Positions 1 through 8,439 of a stretch of 27,813 nt of DNA are shown here, one piece after another. Every line of letters begins with the position of its first letter. Within the stretch, counting starts at the first letter, position 1. Location of the stretch: positions 1 to 27,813 of the forward strand of contig JAKLQB010000252.1 in NCBI GenBank assembly GCA_022013615.1, in the 5' to 3' direction. The notes beneath the pieces are model-generated. The model saw only the letters and a program-made list of their open reading frames with translations, was not told the origin of the DNA and made no database searches. The DNA comes from Desulfobacterales bacterium. Lineage in GTDB: Bacteria > Desulfobacterota > DSM-4660 > Desulfatiglandales > Desulfatiglandaceae. The position numbers and the translations under genes are program-made.

Positions 1-2
1 AA

Positions 3-521
3 GGGGAGGTGATTGTGGTTCCGCCGGTAACAATTATCACCCAGGTAGTCGATCTCGAGCGTTTGAAGATAAAAGTGTCAATTGGCGAAAAGGATATTCA
101 TATCCTGGACAGACACAAGGATTTTTCCTTTACAATGGATGCATTCCCCCAGGAGACCTTTTCCTGCAGGTTGTTTTTCCGATCACCCACTGCCGATCCT
201 TCTACCAAGTCTTTTCCCCTGGAGCTGATGGTCAATAATCCTGATTCGAGGATGGCCGATGGCATGACCGTCAGAGTCAAATTTCCCATTGTGAATGAGC
301 AAAAGACAATTAAGGTACCCTCAGCGTGGCTTTCGGAGCAGGATGGGCAGATTGGATTGTTTGTGGTCAAAGATGACAAGGCCCTGTTTAAAGAGGTTAC
401 GCTCGGCGCTTATTATGATCAACGGGTGGAGATTATTGCAGGCCTGGATGATCAGGAACTGATTATTACAAATCCCTCGGGTCTTAAAAGCGGGGATGCT
501 GTAGAGTATGAAAGTCACTGA
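3..521 (+). CDS. RND efflux membrane fusion protein, C-terminal part (5'-truncated by window)
   Basis: This is the C-terminal part of a periplasmic adaptor (HlyD/AcrA-type membrane fusion protein) that would link an inner-membrane RND pump to an outer-membrane channel. The reading frame is open at the left edge. The GTG at position 9 is probably internal, because the reading GEVIVVPPVTIITQVVDLER matches the usual adaptor motif after the second lipoyl half (G-x-V-x-x-G-x-x-l-x-x-i-v-D-l). A beta-barrel segment follows (RMADGMTVRVKFPI is the typical hairpin), then the membrane-proximal domain (TIKVPSAWL, FVVKDDKALFKEVTLG, GLDDQELIITNP). The RND permease starts 120 bases downstream in the same direction, as expected for an adaptor-pump pair. 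The family is clear; the exported substrate cannot be told. Confidence 0.85.
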   Translation, partial: GEVIVVPPVTIITQVVDLERLKIKVSIGEKDIHILDRHKDFSFTMDAFPQETFSCRLFFRSPTADPSTKSFPLELMVNNPDSRMADGMTVRVKFPIVNEQKTIKVPSAWLSEQDGQIGLFVVKDDKALFKEVTLGAYYDQRVEIIAGLDDQELIITNPSGLKSGDAVEYESH

Positions 522-589
522 CAAATTTAAAAGTAATCTGAATGGCCCCCCAAGAAGGGATAATATATCCGAACTTTTTGAGATGTTAC

Positions 590-626
590 CACTTTAGCTC
601 ACTTTAGACATTTTAGTTCACTTTAG
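590..626. repeat. Phased CACTTTAG repeat cluster
   Basis: Four copies of an octamer, CACTTTAG with one variant CATTTTAG, start at 590, 600, 609 and 619, so the period alternates between 10 and 9 bases. A fifth partial copy (CACTTC) follows at 628. The cluster ends a few bases before the RND permease start. A similar cluster on the opposite strand lies at 26930-26956. Confidence 0.7.
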
Positions 627-641
627 GCACTTCTTCAAACC

Positions 642-3600
642 ATGTTCATAACCCGATTCGGTTTATCCAGACCCATAGTTGTTAGAATGGCCCTGATCTT
701 GATAGTTGTTTTTGGGCTTTATTCTTTCAACACCATGAATCGATTTCTGGACCCGGATATTACTATAGGGGAAGGAGTTGTTTATACTGTCTGTCCGGGG
801 TTCTCCCCCGAGGAGATGGAAAAGCTGGTAACAAAAAAGATCGAGGATGAACTTAAAGGTATCTCCGAGATCAGACGATACGAATCAAATTCCTTTGAAA
901 GCACTTCCAGTATTCACGTCTTTTTTAACACCCGCCTTTCGGAACATGAAATTGACCAGGCCATGCAGGAGGTCAGAAATGCAGTTAATCGGGTGGAAGA
1001 CCTTCCTGAGGAGGCCAAGGTTCCCAGGGTCATTGAGATTGACGTTGCCGTTTTTCCTGTCTGCATGGTGGGGCTTGCAGGGAATCTCCCCATGATGCAG
1101 CTCCAGGATATTGCCGAAGAGGTAGCAGATACATTTGAGAACATCGAAGGGGTTTCAGAGGTCCAGATACTGGGAGAGAGGGAAAATGAGATCTGGGTGG
1201 AACTAAATCCCCATCGCATGTCCGCCTATGGCATATCTGTCCCCCAGGTGGCTCAGGCCATTTCAAAACGTACCCGGAATCTCCCGGGAGGTACCGTGGA
1301 AATGGGGGACCACGAGACCGCGATCCGTATGGTTGGAGAGCCGCGGACTCCTGAAGCCCTGGGGGACATTGCGCTTAAGAGTGCGAACCGCACCACTGTT
1401 TATGTGCGTGATATCGCCAGGATCACCCCGACCCTGGAAAAGCCCGTGACCCTGACCTTCATAGATAAGGAGAAGGCCCTTGTTCTTGCTGTCAAAAGGA
1501 AAAAGAAAACGAACATGATCCAGATCGTGGATGATGTCAAAATGCTCCTCAAAGACATCCCGGCCCAATATCCGGGTCTGAAAGCCACGATCTATTTTGA
1601 CCAGTCACGTGAAATCAAGAAGAGGATCAATGAGCTTCAGACCAACGCTTTGTTAGGTATCATCGCTGTGTTTTTCATCCTGTGGATTGCCCTGGGATTA
1701 CGCAACTCCCTGTTTGCTTCCGTTGGCATTCCGGTATCCTTTCTCCTGACCTTCATCCTTATGAAGAGTTTTGGCTTTTCAGTCAACGCTGTATCCCTCT
1801 TTGGCCTGATCCTTGTTCTTGGAGTAGTTGTGGATGATGCCATCGTGGTTCTTGAGAATATCTACCGCCACCTGGAAAAAGGGAGTTCTCTATGGAAAGG
1901 AACACTTGAGGGAAGTCGCGAGGTGTTAGCGCCGGTGCTGGCATCTGTTTCTACTACTATGGCTGCTTTTTTTCCTATCCTCATTATGGTTGGTGGAATC
2001 ATAGGACGATATATGGCAATTCTGCCCAAGGTAGTGATTTTTGCTCTTTTGGCCTCGCTTTTTGAAGCCTTTTTCATGCTGCCTTCGCATGTGGTGGAGC
2101 TGACGCCAAAAAAAGAGGCCGGGAAGCCCTTTAAAAGGCGTGTTGATATATTCGGGCCTTTCCGAAAGTTCTATTATCCCTTTTTAAGGATCATTCTTCG
2201 CCATCGATATGTATCTGTGCTGGTTATTGTATTATCAACCACTCTGGCTTTTTTCCTGTATTTTCAAACCGATTTTATCATGTTTCCAAAAAGTGATGTG
2301 TTCCCGAGATTCAACATCTATTTTGACCTTCCGGTGGGCTCTACCCTCGAAAGGGCGCATGAGACACTAATGGATCTCACTGATATTGTTAAGAAACACA
2401 TCGGCGATGAACTGGTAGCCCCCATCGCTGTTGCAGGGATGAAAGAGGTCAATTATGCCCCCATTTACGGAAGGCATTACGGGATGTTGAATGTCATTTT
2501 GAAGGGGAGAAAAGAAAGAAAACACAGTGTTGTGGAGCTGATGGAGGGTGTCAGGGAAGAGGCGGGTCGTGTCCTCACATCCCATGGAGTAACTGCATTT
2601 GTCCTGGAGAGGATGCTTGAAGGACCACCGGTTGGCGCCGATGTTGACTTAAAGATTCAGTCTCCCGACTGGAAGACCTCGGCCTCAATTTCACGCCTCC
2701 TTCGGGCGGAACTGGCCAGGCATAAAGGCATAATGGATATTCAAGACGATTTTTCAAGATCGAAACAATTTATGGAAATTACTGTAGATGAGGCAAAAGC
2801 AAACAAATACGGGATTGATCACAATTACCTTGTCATGACAGTTCAGGCGGCATTTTACGGCCTGACAGCAGCCACCTATAATGAAGGTGATGAAGAGCAG
2901 GACATCAAGTTAAAATACCTGCCTGAATACAGGCGCGACTTTGATGACCTGGTTAACCTTAAGGTGGTGATTCCAGGGCATGGAGAGATCCCTTTAAAGG
3001 AATTGGCTGAAATACGGCTGACCCCGGGGTTCCATAGTATTGGCCATTACAACGGGAAGCAGACGGTTCGGGTGACTGCAAACATTAAGGAAGTGGGAGA
3101 AGATCAAAAGGGCCTGTCAGGGTTACTTTCAAACTTGAGCGGGGAGAGGATGACGGCTGTGAAAGCCAATAAAATCGCCAGGGACTATTTTGACAATATC
3201 AAAGTCAATTTTCCAGGTGCAAGATTGATTGCTGGGGGGCTGCAGGATGAGACCAACAAATCCCTTGAGGAATTGGGAAAGGCAGCTGTGATGGCTATTT
3301 TCCTCATATTTTTTATCCTCTCCCTGCAGTTCAACTCTTTCAGCCAGCCTTTTATTATCATGATTACCATTCCTTTTGCCAGCCTGGGTGTTATGGTGGG
3401 GCTTCTTGTCAGCAACAACCCCTTGACCTTTGTCACTTTGATAGGCCTCTTGACGCTTGCGGGGATCGTGGTTAATGATTCATTAGTTTTGATCGATTTC
3501 ATAAACCGGTATCGGAAAGAACATCCCAGGCAGCTTTATCTGGCTATTGTGATGGCATGCCATGTACGGATGCGACCCATTATGCTTACTTCCCTTACAA

Positions 3601-3881
3601 CCATCTTCGGTTTGGCGCCAATGGCATTCGGCCTTGGGGGTAAATCCATTTTCTGGGCACCCCTGGCCACTGCCATCATGTGGGGGCTGGCCTTTTCCAC
3701 CCTTCTCATCCTGTCCATGGTGCCTGCATATTATGCAATACTTGAGGATATCGGCTATCTTATCAGGCACCGAAAAAGGAGAAAGGCGGATACGCTCAGA
3801 GAAATAGACGAGGCGTTTCAGTTTGAAGAGTTGCGGCCTTACATGAAAAAAGGCAATATAGGAGGAATACCAAATGAGTAA
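642..3881 (+). CDS. RND-family efflux permease (AcrB/HAE-1-like)
   Basis: Inner-membrane proton-driven RND transporter that would export small molecules through the adaptor encoded just upstream. At 1079 residues it has full family length. The first transmembrane helix is at about residues 10-30, followed by a large periplasmic loop, a central helix bundle at about 335-490, a second periplasmic loop, and a C-terminal bundle from about 880. The proton-relay pair is present in LGVVVDDAIVVLENIYRH (D398 and D399). In the second half the equivalent helix reads AGIVVNDSLVLIDFINRYR, with no lysine at the place of AcrB K940; this is common in RND pumps outside the AcrB core group. No clear Shine-Dalgarno precedes the ATG, but the start fits because the first helix follows at once. 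The stop overlaps the next small gene by 8 bases. Substrate unknown. Confidence 0.95.
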   Translation: MFITRFGLSRPIVVRMALILIVVFGLYSFNTMNRFLDPDITIGEGVVYTVCPGFSPEEMEKLVTKKIEDELKGISEIRRYESNSFESTSSIHVFFNTRLSEHEIDQAMQEVRNAVNRVEDLPEEAKVPRVIEIDVAVFPVCMVGLAGNLPMMQLQDIAEEVADTFENIEGVSEVQILGERENEIWVELNPHRMSAYGISVPQVAQAISKRTRNLPGGTVEMGDHETAIRMVGEPRTPEALGDIALKSANRTTVYVRDIARITPTLEKPVTLTFIDKEKALVLAVKRKKKTNMIQIVDDVKMLLKDIPAQYPGLKATIYFDQSREIKKRINELQTNALLGIIAVFFILWIALGLRNSLFASVGIPVSFLLTFILMKSFGFSVNAVSLFGLILVLGVVVDDAIVVLENIYRHLEKGSSLWKGTLEGSREVLAPVLASVSTTMAAFFPILIMVGGIIGRYMAILPKVVIFALLASLFEAFFMLPSHVVELTPKKEAGKPFKRRVDIFGPFRKFYYPFLRIILRHRYVSVLVIVLSTTLAFFLYFQTDFIMFPKSDVFPRFNIYFDLPVGSTLERAHETLMDLTDIVKKHIGDELVAPIAVAGMKEVNYAPIYGRHYGMLNVILKGRKERKHSVVELMEGVREEAGRVLTSHGVTAFVLERMLEGPPVGADVDLKIQSPDWKTSASISRLLRAELARHKGIMDIQDDFSRSKQFMEITVDEAKANKYGIDHNYLVMTVQAAFYGLTAATYNEGDEEQDIKLKYLPEYRRDFDDLVNLKVVIPGHGEIPLKELAEIRLTPGFHSIGHYNGKQTVRVTANIKEVGEDQKGLSGLLSNLSGERMTAVKANKIARDYFDNIKVNFPGARLIAGGLQDETNKSLEELGKAAVMAIFLIFFILSLQFNSFSQPFIIMITIPFASLGVMVGLLVSNNPLTFVTLIGLLTLAGIVVNDSLVLIDFINRYRKEHPRQLYLAIVMACHVRMRPIMLTSLTTIFGLAPMAFGLGGKSIFWAPLATAIMWGLAFSTLLILSMVPAYYAILEDIGYLIRHRKRRKADTLREIDEAFQFEELRPYMKKGNIGGIPNE

Positions 3882-4167
3882 ATTGATTGAAAAGGATCAG
3901 TGGGTCTGGGTGATAATCCAGGACCCGGGAGGAGTTGAGCAGTTTCTGGGTCAGCAGGACGCTAAGAACGATGAAACCTTTATTCCTGTCTTTCTTGAAA
4001 AAGAGGAAGCCCAGCAGGGACTCAGCTTTCTCGTGCGCCAAAAGGGACTCAAATACGAGGTACAGGCTATCCAATACGAAGATCTGTCTCAGCGGGCCGG
4101 AGAATACGGTTTCATGCTGTTTCTCCTGAACGGGGCAGGGGAAGTGCTGGAAAAGATAAAGATGTGA
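3874..4167 (+). CDS. Small conserved-looking protein of unknown function
   Basis: A 97-residue soluble protein that I do not recognise. It starts with an ATG inside the last codons of the RND permease (overlap aATGAGTAA) behind an AGGAGG-type site at about 3861-3866, so it is translationally coupled to the pump. The sequence looks like a compact alpha/beta domain: a strand-like WVWVIIQD at the start, then FIPVFLEKEEAQQGLSFLV, where a strand leads into a helix, then KYEVQAIQYEDL. There is no signal peptide, membrane helix or cysteine, so it should stay in the cytoplasm. The strand-helix shape recalls small SseB- or DUF3110-like proteins, but that is only an impression. The binding protein gene follows after 13 bases, so it may be co-transcribed with both neighbours. 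Confidence 0.8.
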   Translation: MSKLIEKDQWVWVIIQDPGGVEQFLGQQDAKNDETFIPVFLEKEEAQQGLSFLVRQKGLKYEVQAIQYEDLSQRAGEYGFMLFLLNGAGEVLEKIKM

Positions 4168-4180
4168 AAGGAGGATTTTT

Positions 4181-5341
4181 ATGAAAAAAATGCTCAAGCT
4201 GCTGTGTATATTTTTGTCCCTGTTTTTTATGGGGACAATTGCTGTGGGCCCTGCCCTGGCTGAAAACATCAAGGTGGGTGTGATTCTCCCGTTGACTGGC
4301 AAGTTAGCCAGGTTTGGGGAAATTGAACAAAAGTCGTTTCTAATGGCCACGGAAGAGATTAATTCGGCCGGTGGTGTAAACGGCAATAGAATAGACCTGA
4401 TCATCGAAGATACAACCGGAAGACCTGATGTGGGCCGTTCAGCCATTGAAAAATTGATTTTACAGGATAAGGTCGTTGTCATTGGCGGCGGATGGTCTAG
4501 CTCAGTGACCTGGGCGGCCGCGACCGTGGCCCAGCAACGAAAGGTCCCATTCCTTGTAAATACCGCTTCAGCAGACAAGATTACGGAGCAGGGCTGGAAG
4601 TATATCTTCAGGATCAATCCGCCAGTGAGCGAACATCCCAGGGCTTTAGCTTCATTTCTGAGGAAGGTGGCCCGTGTCAAAACTGCTGCAATCCTCCGCG
4701 AAAATACCTATTCGGGGCAGTTTGGCGCTAAAAGATTTGTTAAGCTATGTGAAGAATTGAGCATAGAGGTGGTCATGAACGAAGGCTATGAGGCGGGTGC
4801 CACTGAGTTAGACCCGCTTCTTTTGGAGGTAAAAGCAAAAGACCCGGATCTTGTTTATATGAATTCCTCTCCAATGGATGCATCACTGCTCATGCAACAG
4901 GCCAAAACGCTCAATCTCAACCCCAAACTCTATGTTGGAAACGCCGCAGGTTTTACAGGTGAAGTTGCAGAATATGTCTACTCTTCCACTCTTTGGACCC
5001 CATCTGTTCCCTACCGCGGCGCCAGAGACTATTTTGACAGGTTTGTGGCAAAGTATGATACTCCTCCAGGATACCACGGCGCACAGGCCTATGCGGCCAT
5101 GTATGTTATTGTTGATGCCTTGAAAAGGGCTGAACCCCTGACACCTAAGGGCGTGCGAGATGCCCTTTTAGAGACCGAGATGATGACCGTGTTCGGCCCT
5201 GTAAAATTCGTCTCCTACGGCAAAAAAACACAGCAGAACAGCCTTCCGACCTACTTAGTCCAGTGGATAAATGGGAAGCTTGAGATCGTTTGGCCCAAAG
5301 AAGTTGCTACGGCAAGATATATCTATCCCGCCCCTGAATAA
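4181..5341 (+). CDS. Periplasmic binding protein, branched-chain amino acid ABC type (LivJ/LivK-like)
   Basis: Solute-binding protein of the Peripla_BP_6 (type I) family, which feeds amino acids, aromatic acids or related compounds to Liv-type ABC transporters. A signal peptide of about 27 residues is visible (MKKMLKLL..., hydrophobic core, then GPALA before ENIKVG). The mature protein opens with the typical IKVGVILPLTGKLARFGEIE and shows INSAGGVNGNRIDLIIEDT, both standard for this family. Its length of 386 residues is normal. The ATG follows an AAAGGAGG site. No Liv permease or ATPase gene is in the window, so it is an orphan here and must share a transporter encoded elsewhere, or act with a sensor. 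The last 81 bases recur, about 90 percent identical, at 24208-24288. Confidence 0.92.
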   Translation: MKKMLKLLCIFLSLFFMGTIAVGPALAENIKVGVILPLTGKLARFGEIEQKSFLMATEEINSAGGVNGNRIDLIIEDTTGRPDVGRSAIEKLILQDKVVVIGGGWSSSVTWAAATVAQQRKVPFLVNTASADKITEQGWKYIFRINPPVSEHPRALASFLRKVARVKTAAILRENTYSGQFGAKRFVKLCEELSIEVVMNEGYEAGATELDPLLLEVKAKDPDLVYMNSSPMDASLLMQQAKTLNLNPKLYVGNAAGFTGEVAEYVYSSTLWTPSVPYRGARDYFDRFVAKYDTPPGYHGAQAYAAMYVIVDALKRAEPLTPKGVRDALLETEMMTVFGPVKFVSYGKKTQQNSLPTYLVQWINGKLEIVWPKEVATARYIYPAPE

Positions 5342-5376
5342 TTTAATTTATTTTTTGTGCCTGAGCTGATTGTTTA

Positions 5377-5405
5377 TTGACAAACTGATTTTTTTTAAAT
5401 ATTGT
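5377..5405 (+). promoter_or_regulatory. Sigma-70-like promoter of the ligase/lyase/complex II operon
   Basis: A perfect -35 box TTGACA (5377-5382) is followed by a 17-base spacer and TATTGT (5400-5405). It lies 31 bases before the start of the first operon gene. The predicted transcription start would fall inside or just before the TTGTCGACAA palindrome that overlaps the -10 box. Confidence 0.6.
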
Positions 5406-5426
5406 CGACAAAGTTCATATCGACAA
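5402..5426. promoter_or_regulatory. Candidate operator: TTGTCGACAA palindrome with a second TCGACAA arm
   Basis: The 10-base palindrome TTGTCGACAA (5402-5411) overlaps the -10 region, and TCGACAA occurs again at 5420-5426, giving TTGTCGA...TCGACAA in inverted orientation. Operators of GntR regulators with FCD domains are often palindromes of the form TTGT-n2-ACAA. A TTGTCGA box also lies just after the TRAP promoter. Binding by the GntR protein encoded in this operon is inferred. The string ATTGTCGACA also occurs inside the flavoprotein gene near 12079, so the match alone is weak. Confidence 0.45.
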
Positions 5427-5436
5427 AAGGAGGAAT

Positions 5437-6624
5437 ATGCGGTTATTAGAATATGAGTCAAAAGAAATCCTGTCAGCTAAGGGCATCCCCATACCTTCAG
5501 GAGTAGTCGTTTCCGGTCATGAAGACGTCACCCTTCCTTTCCCGAACATAATTAAGGCCCAGATCCCGATCGGAGGTCGTCAAAAGGCGGGTGGGGTTTT
5601 AGAGGCCCGGGATCAAAAAGAGGCCGAATCCATTCTCAAACAAATGCTTTTCAGTAATGTTCGAGGCTACCGTGTGAATAAGGTCCTGGTGGAAGAAAAG
5701 CTGGATATTGCCCGGGAATTTTATTTAGGGATAACATATGACACGGTGGCTAAAGAGCCGGTCGCGATCTTTTCAGCCGAAGGTGGGGTTGATATTGAAG
5801 AGTTAGCCCGGAAGAAGCAGGAAATGGTGCAAAAAAGACATTTTTCAGTCAGAAGCGGTCTGCCTGAGTATATGGCAAGGGAAATGATTTCTTTGACGGG
5901 GATTAGCGGAAAAACATTATTGGGGCTTTCCAATATTTTCTCTCTCTTAGCAAACATCTTTTTAGAAAACGATGCCACTATTGCGGAAATAAATCCCTTG
6001 GCCCAAACCACAGATGGAAAGAGAGTGGCCTTGGACTGTCATTTGGAAATAGACGATGACGCCCTATTCAGAAACAGATCAATTGCGGAGAAGGAGAAAG
6101 ATCCGGATAGAATCAAAGGAGAACGAAAACAAAGCGATTTTGAAAAAAAGGCGGCCGAGATTGATAGTCTGGACCAAAAAGGGGTAGCCGGAAGGTTGAT
6201 CGAGTTTGATGGAAACTTAGGATTAATTATCGGGGGCGGAGGGGCTTCCCTTACCGCCTTTGACGCCGTTCAAAGACATGGCGGTCATCCCGCAAATTAT
6301 TGTGAGATCGGTGGCAATCCTTCGGTGCTCAAAGCAAAAGAGCTCACAAAACATATACTCTCAAAACCAGGCGTGGAAAAAATTGCAGTGATCATGAATG
6401 TTGTAAGTAATACCCGGGTCGATCTTATGGCCAGGGGCGTGATAAAGGGTATCTTAGAGTCCGGGAAAAAACCATCAGATACATTGACTGTGTTCAGGAT
6501 CCCGGGCGCTTGGGAAGATGAGGGGTTTAAGATCCTCTCAAAATATGGTGTGGACTACTGCGACAGGGCGGTCTCCATTGATGAAGCTGCCCGCAGGGGC
6601 GTTGAGAAGTTAATGAGGGGTTAG
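5437..6624 (+). CDS. Acid-CoA ligase (ADP-forming) beta subunit, SucC-like ATP-grasp protein
   Basis: Beta subunit of an ATP-dependent carboxylate-CoA ligase related to succinyl-CoA synthetase, malate-CoA ligase (MtkA) and citryl-CoA synthetase. The N-terminal ATP-grasp domain shows LLEYESKEILSAKGIPIPSG and AQIPIGGRQKAGGV; the metal/nucleotide part reads AEINPLAQT. The C-terminal CoA-ligase domain reads GLIIGGGGASLTAFDAVQRH and ANYCEIGGNPSV. Canonical SucC has a VNGAGLAMATMD-type loop and FLDVGGGA there, so this protein is off the main SucC branch; the GGGAS and NY-x-E wording recalls ATP-citrate lyase and citryl-CoA synthetase. The length of 395 residues is normal. A strong AAAGGAGG site sets the ATG. 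It is first in its operon, with the alpha subunit one base downstream. With a CitE-like lyase as third gene, the acid is probably a hydroxy-di- or tricarboxylate rather than succinate (inference). Confidence 0.85.
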   Translation: MRLLEYESKEILSAKGIPIPSGVVVSGHEDVTLPFPNIIKAQIPIGGRQKAGGVLEARDQKEAESILKQMLFSNVRGYRVNKVLVEEKLDIAREFYLGITYDTVAKEPVAIFSAEGGVDIEELARKKQEMVQKRHFSVRSGLPEYMAREMISLTGISGKTLLGLSNIFSLLANIFLENDATIAEINPLAQTTDGKRVALDCHLEIDDDALFRNRSIAEKEKDPDRIKGERKQSDFEKKAAEIDSLDQKGVAGRLIEFDGNLGLIIGGGGASLTAFDAVQRHGGHPANYCEIGGNPSVLKAKELTKHILSKPGVEKIAVIMNVVSNTRVDLMARGVIKGILESGKKPSDTLTVFRIPGAWEDEGFKILSKYGVDYCDRAVSIDEAARRGVEKLMRG

Positions 6625-6625
6625 G

Positions 6626-7519
6626 ATGGCTATATTAGCTGATGAAAATACAAGAATTATTGTCCAGGGCATTACAGGCAGAGAGGCCGTAACTTTTACC
6701 AAGGATATGATTGATTACGGGTCAAAAGTCGTCGCCGGTGTTACTCCGGGCAAGGGTGGCCAGGCTGTTTACGGTGTGCCTGTCTTTAATACGGTTTATG
6801 AAGCCTTAAAAGCACATCCAGCAGATGCCAGTGTTATCTCCGTGCCGCCGGCAATGATAAAGGGAGCCGCTCTTGAGGCCTTATCTAACGGAATCGAGTT
6901 GCTGGTGATCGTTGCGGAAAGAGTGCCCCGCAAGGATACGATTGAGATTTTGGAAGTGGCCAGGACAAATGGCGCTGTAGTTATCGGGCCTAACACTCTT
7001 GGCATGATTAACCCCCACACCGTTAAGATTGGTATGGCCGGTGGCCCCGTGGAAAATGTGAAAAGCGCCTATATGCCGGGGACTGTAGCGGTCGCATCCA
7101 GAAGTGGTGGTATGACTACGGAGATCGCCAATCTTTTAACGATTAACGGAATAGGGCAAAGCACATGTATCAGCATCGGGGGGGACCCTGTCGTGGGCTC
7201 AAACTTTCTTGATCTTATTCCGCTTTTTGACAAAGACCCTGGTACGGAGGCAGTTGTTCTTTTTTGTGAACCAGGAGGCGTCATTGAAGAAAGGCTTTCC
7301 GAGATGGTAATATCAGAAGAGATCAAAACACCAATTGTGGCATTTATTGCGGGTCGTTTTGTCGATAAGATGCCCGGTGTAAGATTTGGTCATGCTGCCA
7401 CCATAGTAGAAGGAAAAAAGGGAACGGCGGCAGGGAAGATAGAACAGTTCAAAAAGGCGGGAATCCACGTTGCAGAAGGATTAGATGATATTGTCTCTAT
7501 CCTCAAAAAAATCCTTTAG
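6626..7519 (+). CDS. Acid-CoA ligase (ADP-forming) alpha subunit, SucD-like
   Basis: Alpha subunit partner of the preceding SucC-like protein; together they would form the CoA thioester through a phosphohistidine intermediate. The N-terminal CoA-binding Rossmann domain reads RIIVQGITGREAVTFTKDM and then AGVTPGKGGQAVYGVPVF, matching SucD. The ligase domain has GPNTLGMINP, VASRSGGMTTE and GQSTCISIGGDPVVGSNFLD. The phosphorylated histidine is conserved as H256 in RFGHAATIVEGKKGTA, so the subunit should be active. Its length of 297 residues is standard. The start ATG lies one base after the beta-subunit stop, which implies translational coupling. The substrate is not readable from sequence; malate, citramalate, itaconate and citrate are all possible given the lyase next door. 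Confidence 0.88.
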   Translation: MAILADENTRIIVQGITGREAVTFTKDMIDYGSKVVAGVTPGKGGQAVYGVPVFNTVYEALKAHPADASVISVPPAMIKGAALEALSNGIELLVIVAERVPRKDTIEILEVARTNGAVVIGPNTLGMINPHTVKIGMAGGPVENVKSAYMPGTVAVASRSGGMTTEIANLLTINGIGQSTCISIGGDPVVGSNFLDLIPLFDKDPGTEAVVLFCEPGGVIEERLSEMVISEEIKTPIVAFIAGRFVDKMPGVRFGHAATIVEGKKGTAAGKIEQFKKAGIHVAEGLDDIVSILKKIL

Positions 7520-7529
7520 GGGTTAAACC

Positions 7530-8417
7530 ATGCAGATACTTATAAGAACGGCCCTCTTTGTTCCGGGTAACAGGCCTGACCGCATAGTAAAGGCCTTTGG
7601 CACCGGGGCTGACGTTGTTATTATTGATCTTGAAGACGCGGTTCCCCTTGCCGAAAAGGAGAGCAGCCGACCAAATGTCAGGGAAAAGGTGGCCCAATTC
7701 GCGGACAGGATGATACTCGTTAGAACGAACGCGTTAGGCTCCGATTTTATTAAAGGAGATCTGGATGAAGCCATAGTAGAGGGAGTTAACGGGATTATTC
7801 TACCCAAGGTTGAAAGGGCCCATGACATTACTAAGATTAACACACTTTTGATCGAGGTCGAAAAAAACAGGGCTCTCCCGAAGGGTTCTATTCGTGTCTT
7901 TCCCTTGATCGAATCGGCTGCTGCCGTACAGCATATTTATGACATTGTATCGACAAAAACAAAACCCGATAGAATTTATACCGTAATGTTTGGCGCGGCC
8001 GATTACACCCTCGATATGGGAATAGAAATGACCATGGAGGGAAATGAACTTATTTATGCCCGTTCCAGGATTGCTATTGCCTGCAGGGCCGCGGGCATTG
8101 CCCCTCCGGTTGATACTCCTTTTATGATTGATCTTAAAAACACGGAAGCATTGATCTCCGATGCCGGGCGGGCAAAGGAGTTGGGTTTTCAGGGCAAATT
8201 AGTGATTCACCCCAATCAGGTTGAACCCTGCAATAAAATATTTTCCCCCCTCCCTGAAGAAATCAAAAAGGCGGAAAAGATCGTTAAGGCCTTTGAAGAG
8301 GCTGAGGCTGCGGGTATGGCAGCGATCCAGTTAGAAGGAAAATTTATTGATTACCCTGTAGCAAAAAGATCTAAAGACATTTTGGCATTAGCCGCCGCAA
8401 TCGGCAGGAAAAAGTGA
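7530..8417 (+). CDS. CoA-ester lyase of the HpcH/HpaI - CitE family (malyl/citramalyl-CoA lyase-like)
   Basis: TIM-barrel lyase that would cleave a 3-hydroxyacyl-CoA such as malyl-CoA or citramalyl-CoA into a short acyl-CoA and a 2-oxoacid. The opening RTALFVPGNRPDRIVKAF and DVVIIDLEDAVPLAEK are family signatures. The two Mg2+ ligands are visible: E128 in FPLIESAAAV and D158 in FGAADYTLDMG. The end segment GKLVIHPNQVEPCN is also typical. Its 295 residues match stand-alone lyases. There are no CitD- or CitF-like genes nearby, so it is not the beta subunit of citrate lyase; it more likely acts on a free CoA ester made by the ligase encoded immediately upstream (10-base gap). This pairing mirrors mtkAB-mcl of methylotrophs. 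Which CoA ester it uses cannot be decided by eye. Confidence 0.87.
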   Translation: MQILIRTALFVPGNRPDRIVKAFGTGADVVIIDLEDAVPLAEKESSRPNVREKVAQFADRMILVRTNALGSDFIKGDLDEAIVEGVNGIILPKVERAHDITKINTLLIEVEKNRALPKGSIRVFPLIESAAAVQHIYDIVSTKTKPDRIYTVMFGAADYTLDMGIEMTMEGNELIYARSRIAIACRAAGIAPPVDTPFMIDLKNTEALISDAGRAKELGFQGKLVIHPNQVEPCNKIFSPLPEEIKKAEKIVKAFEEAEAAGMAAIQLEGKFIDYPVAKRSKDILALAAAIGRKK

Positions 8418-8439
8418 TTGCGTTATTACGGAGATTCTT

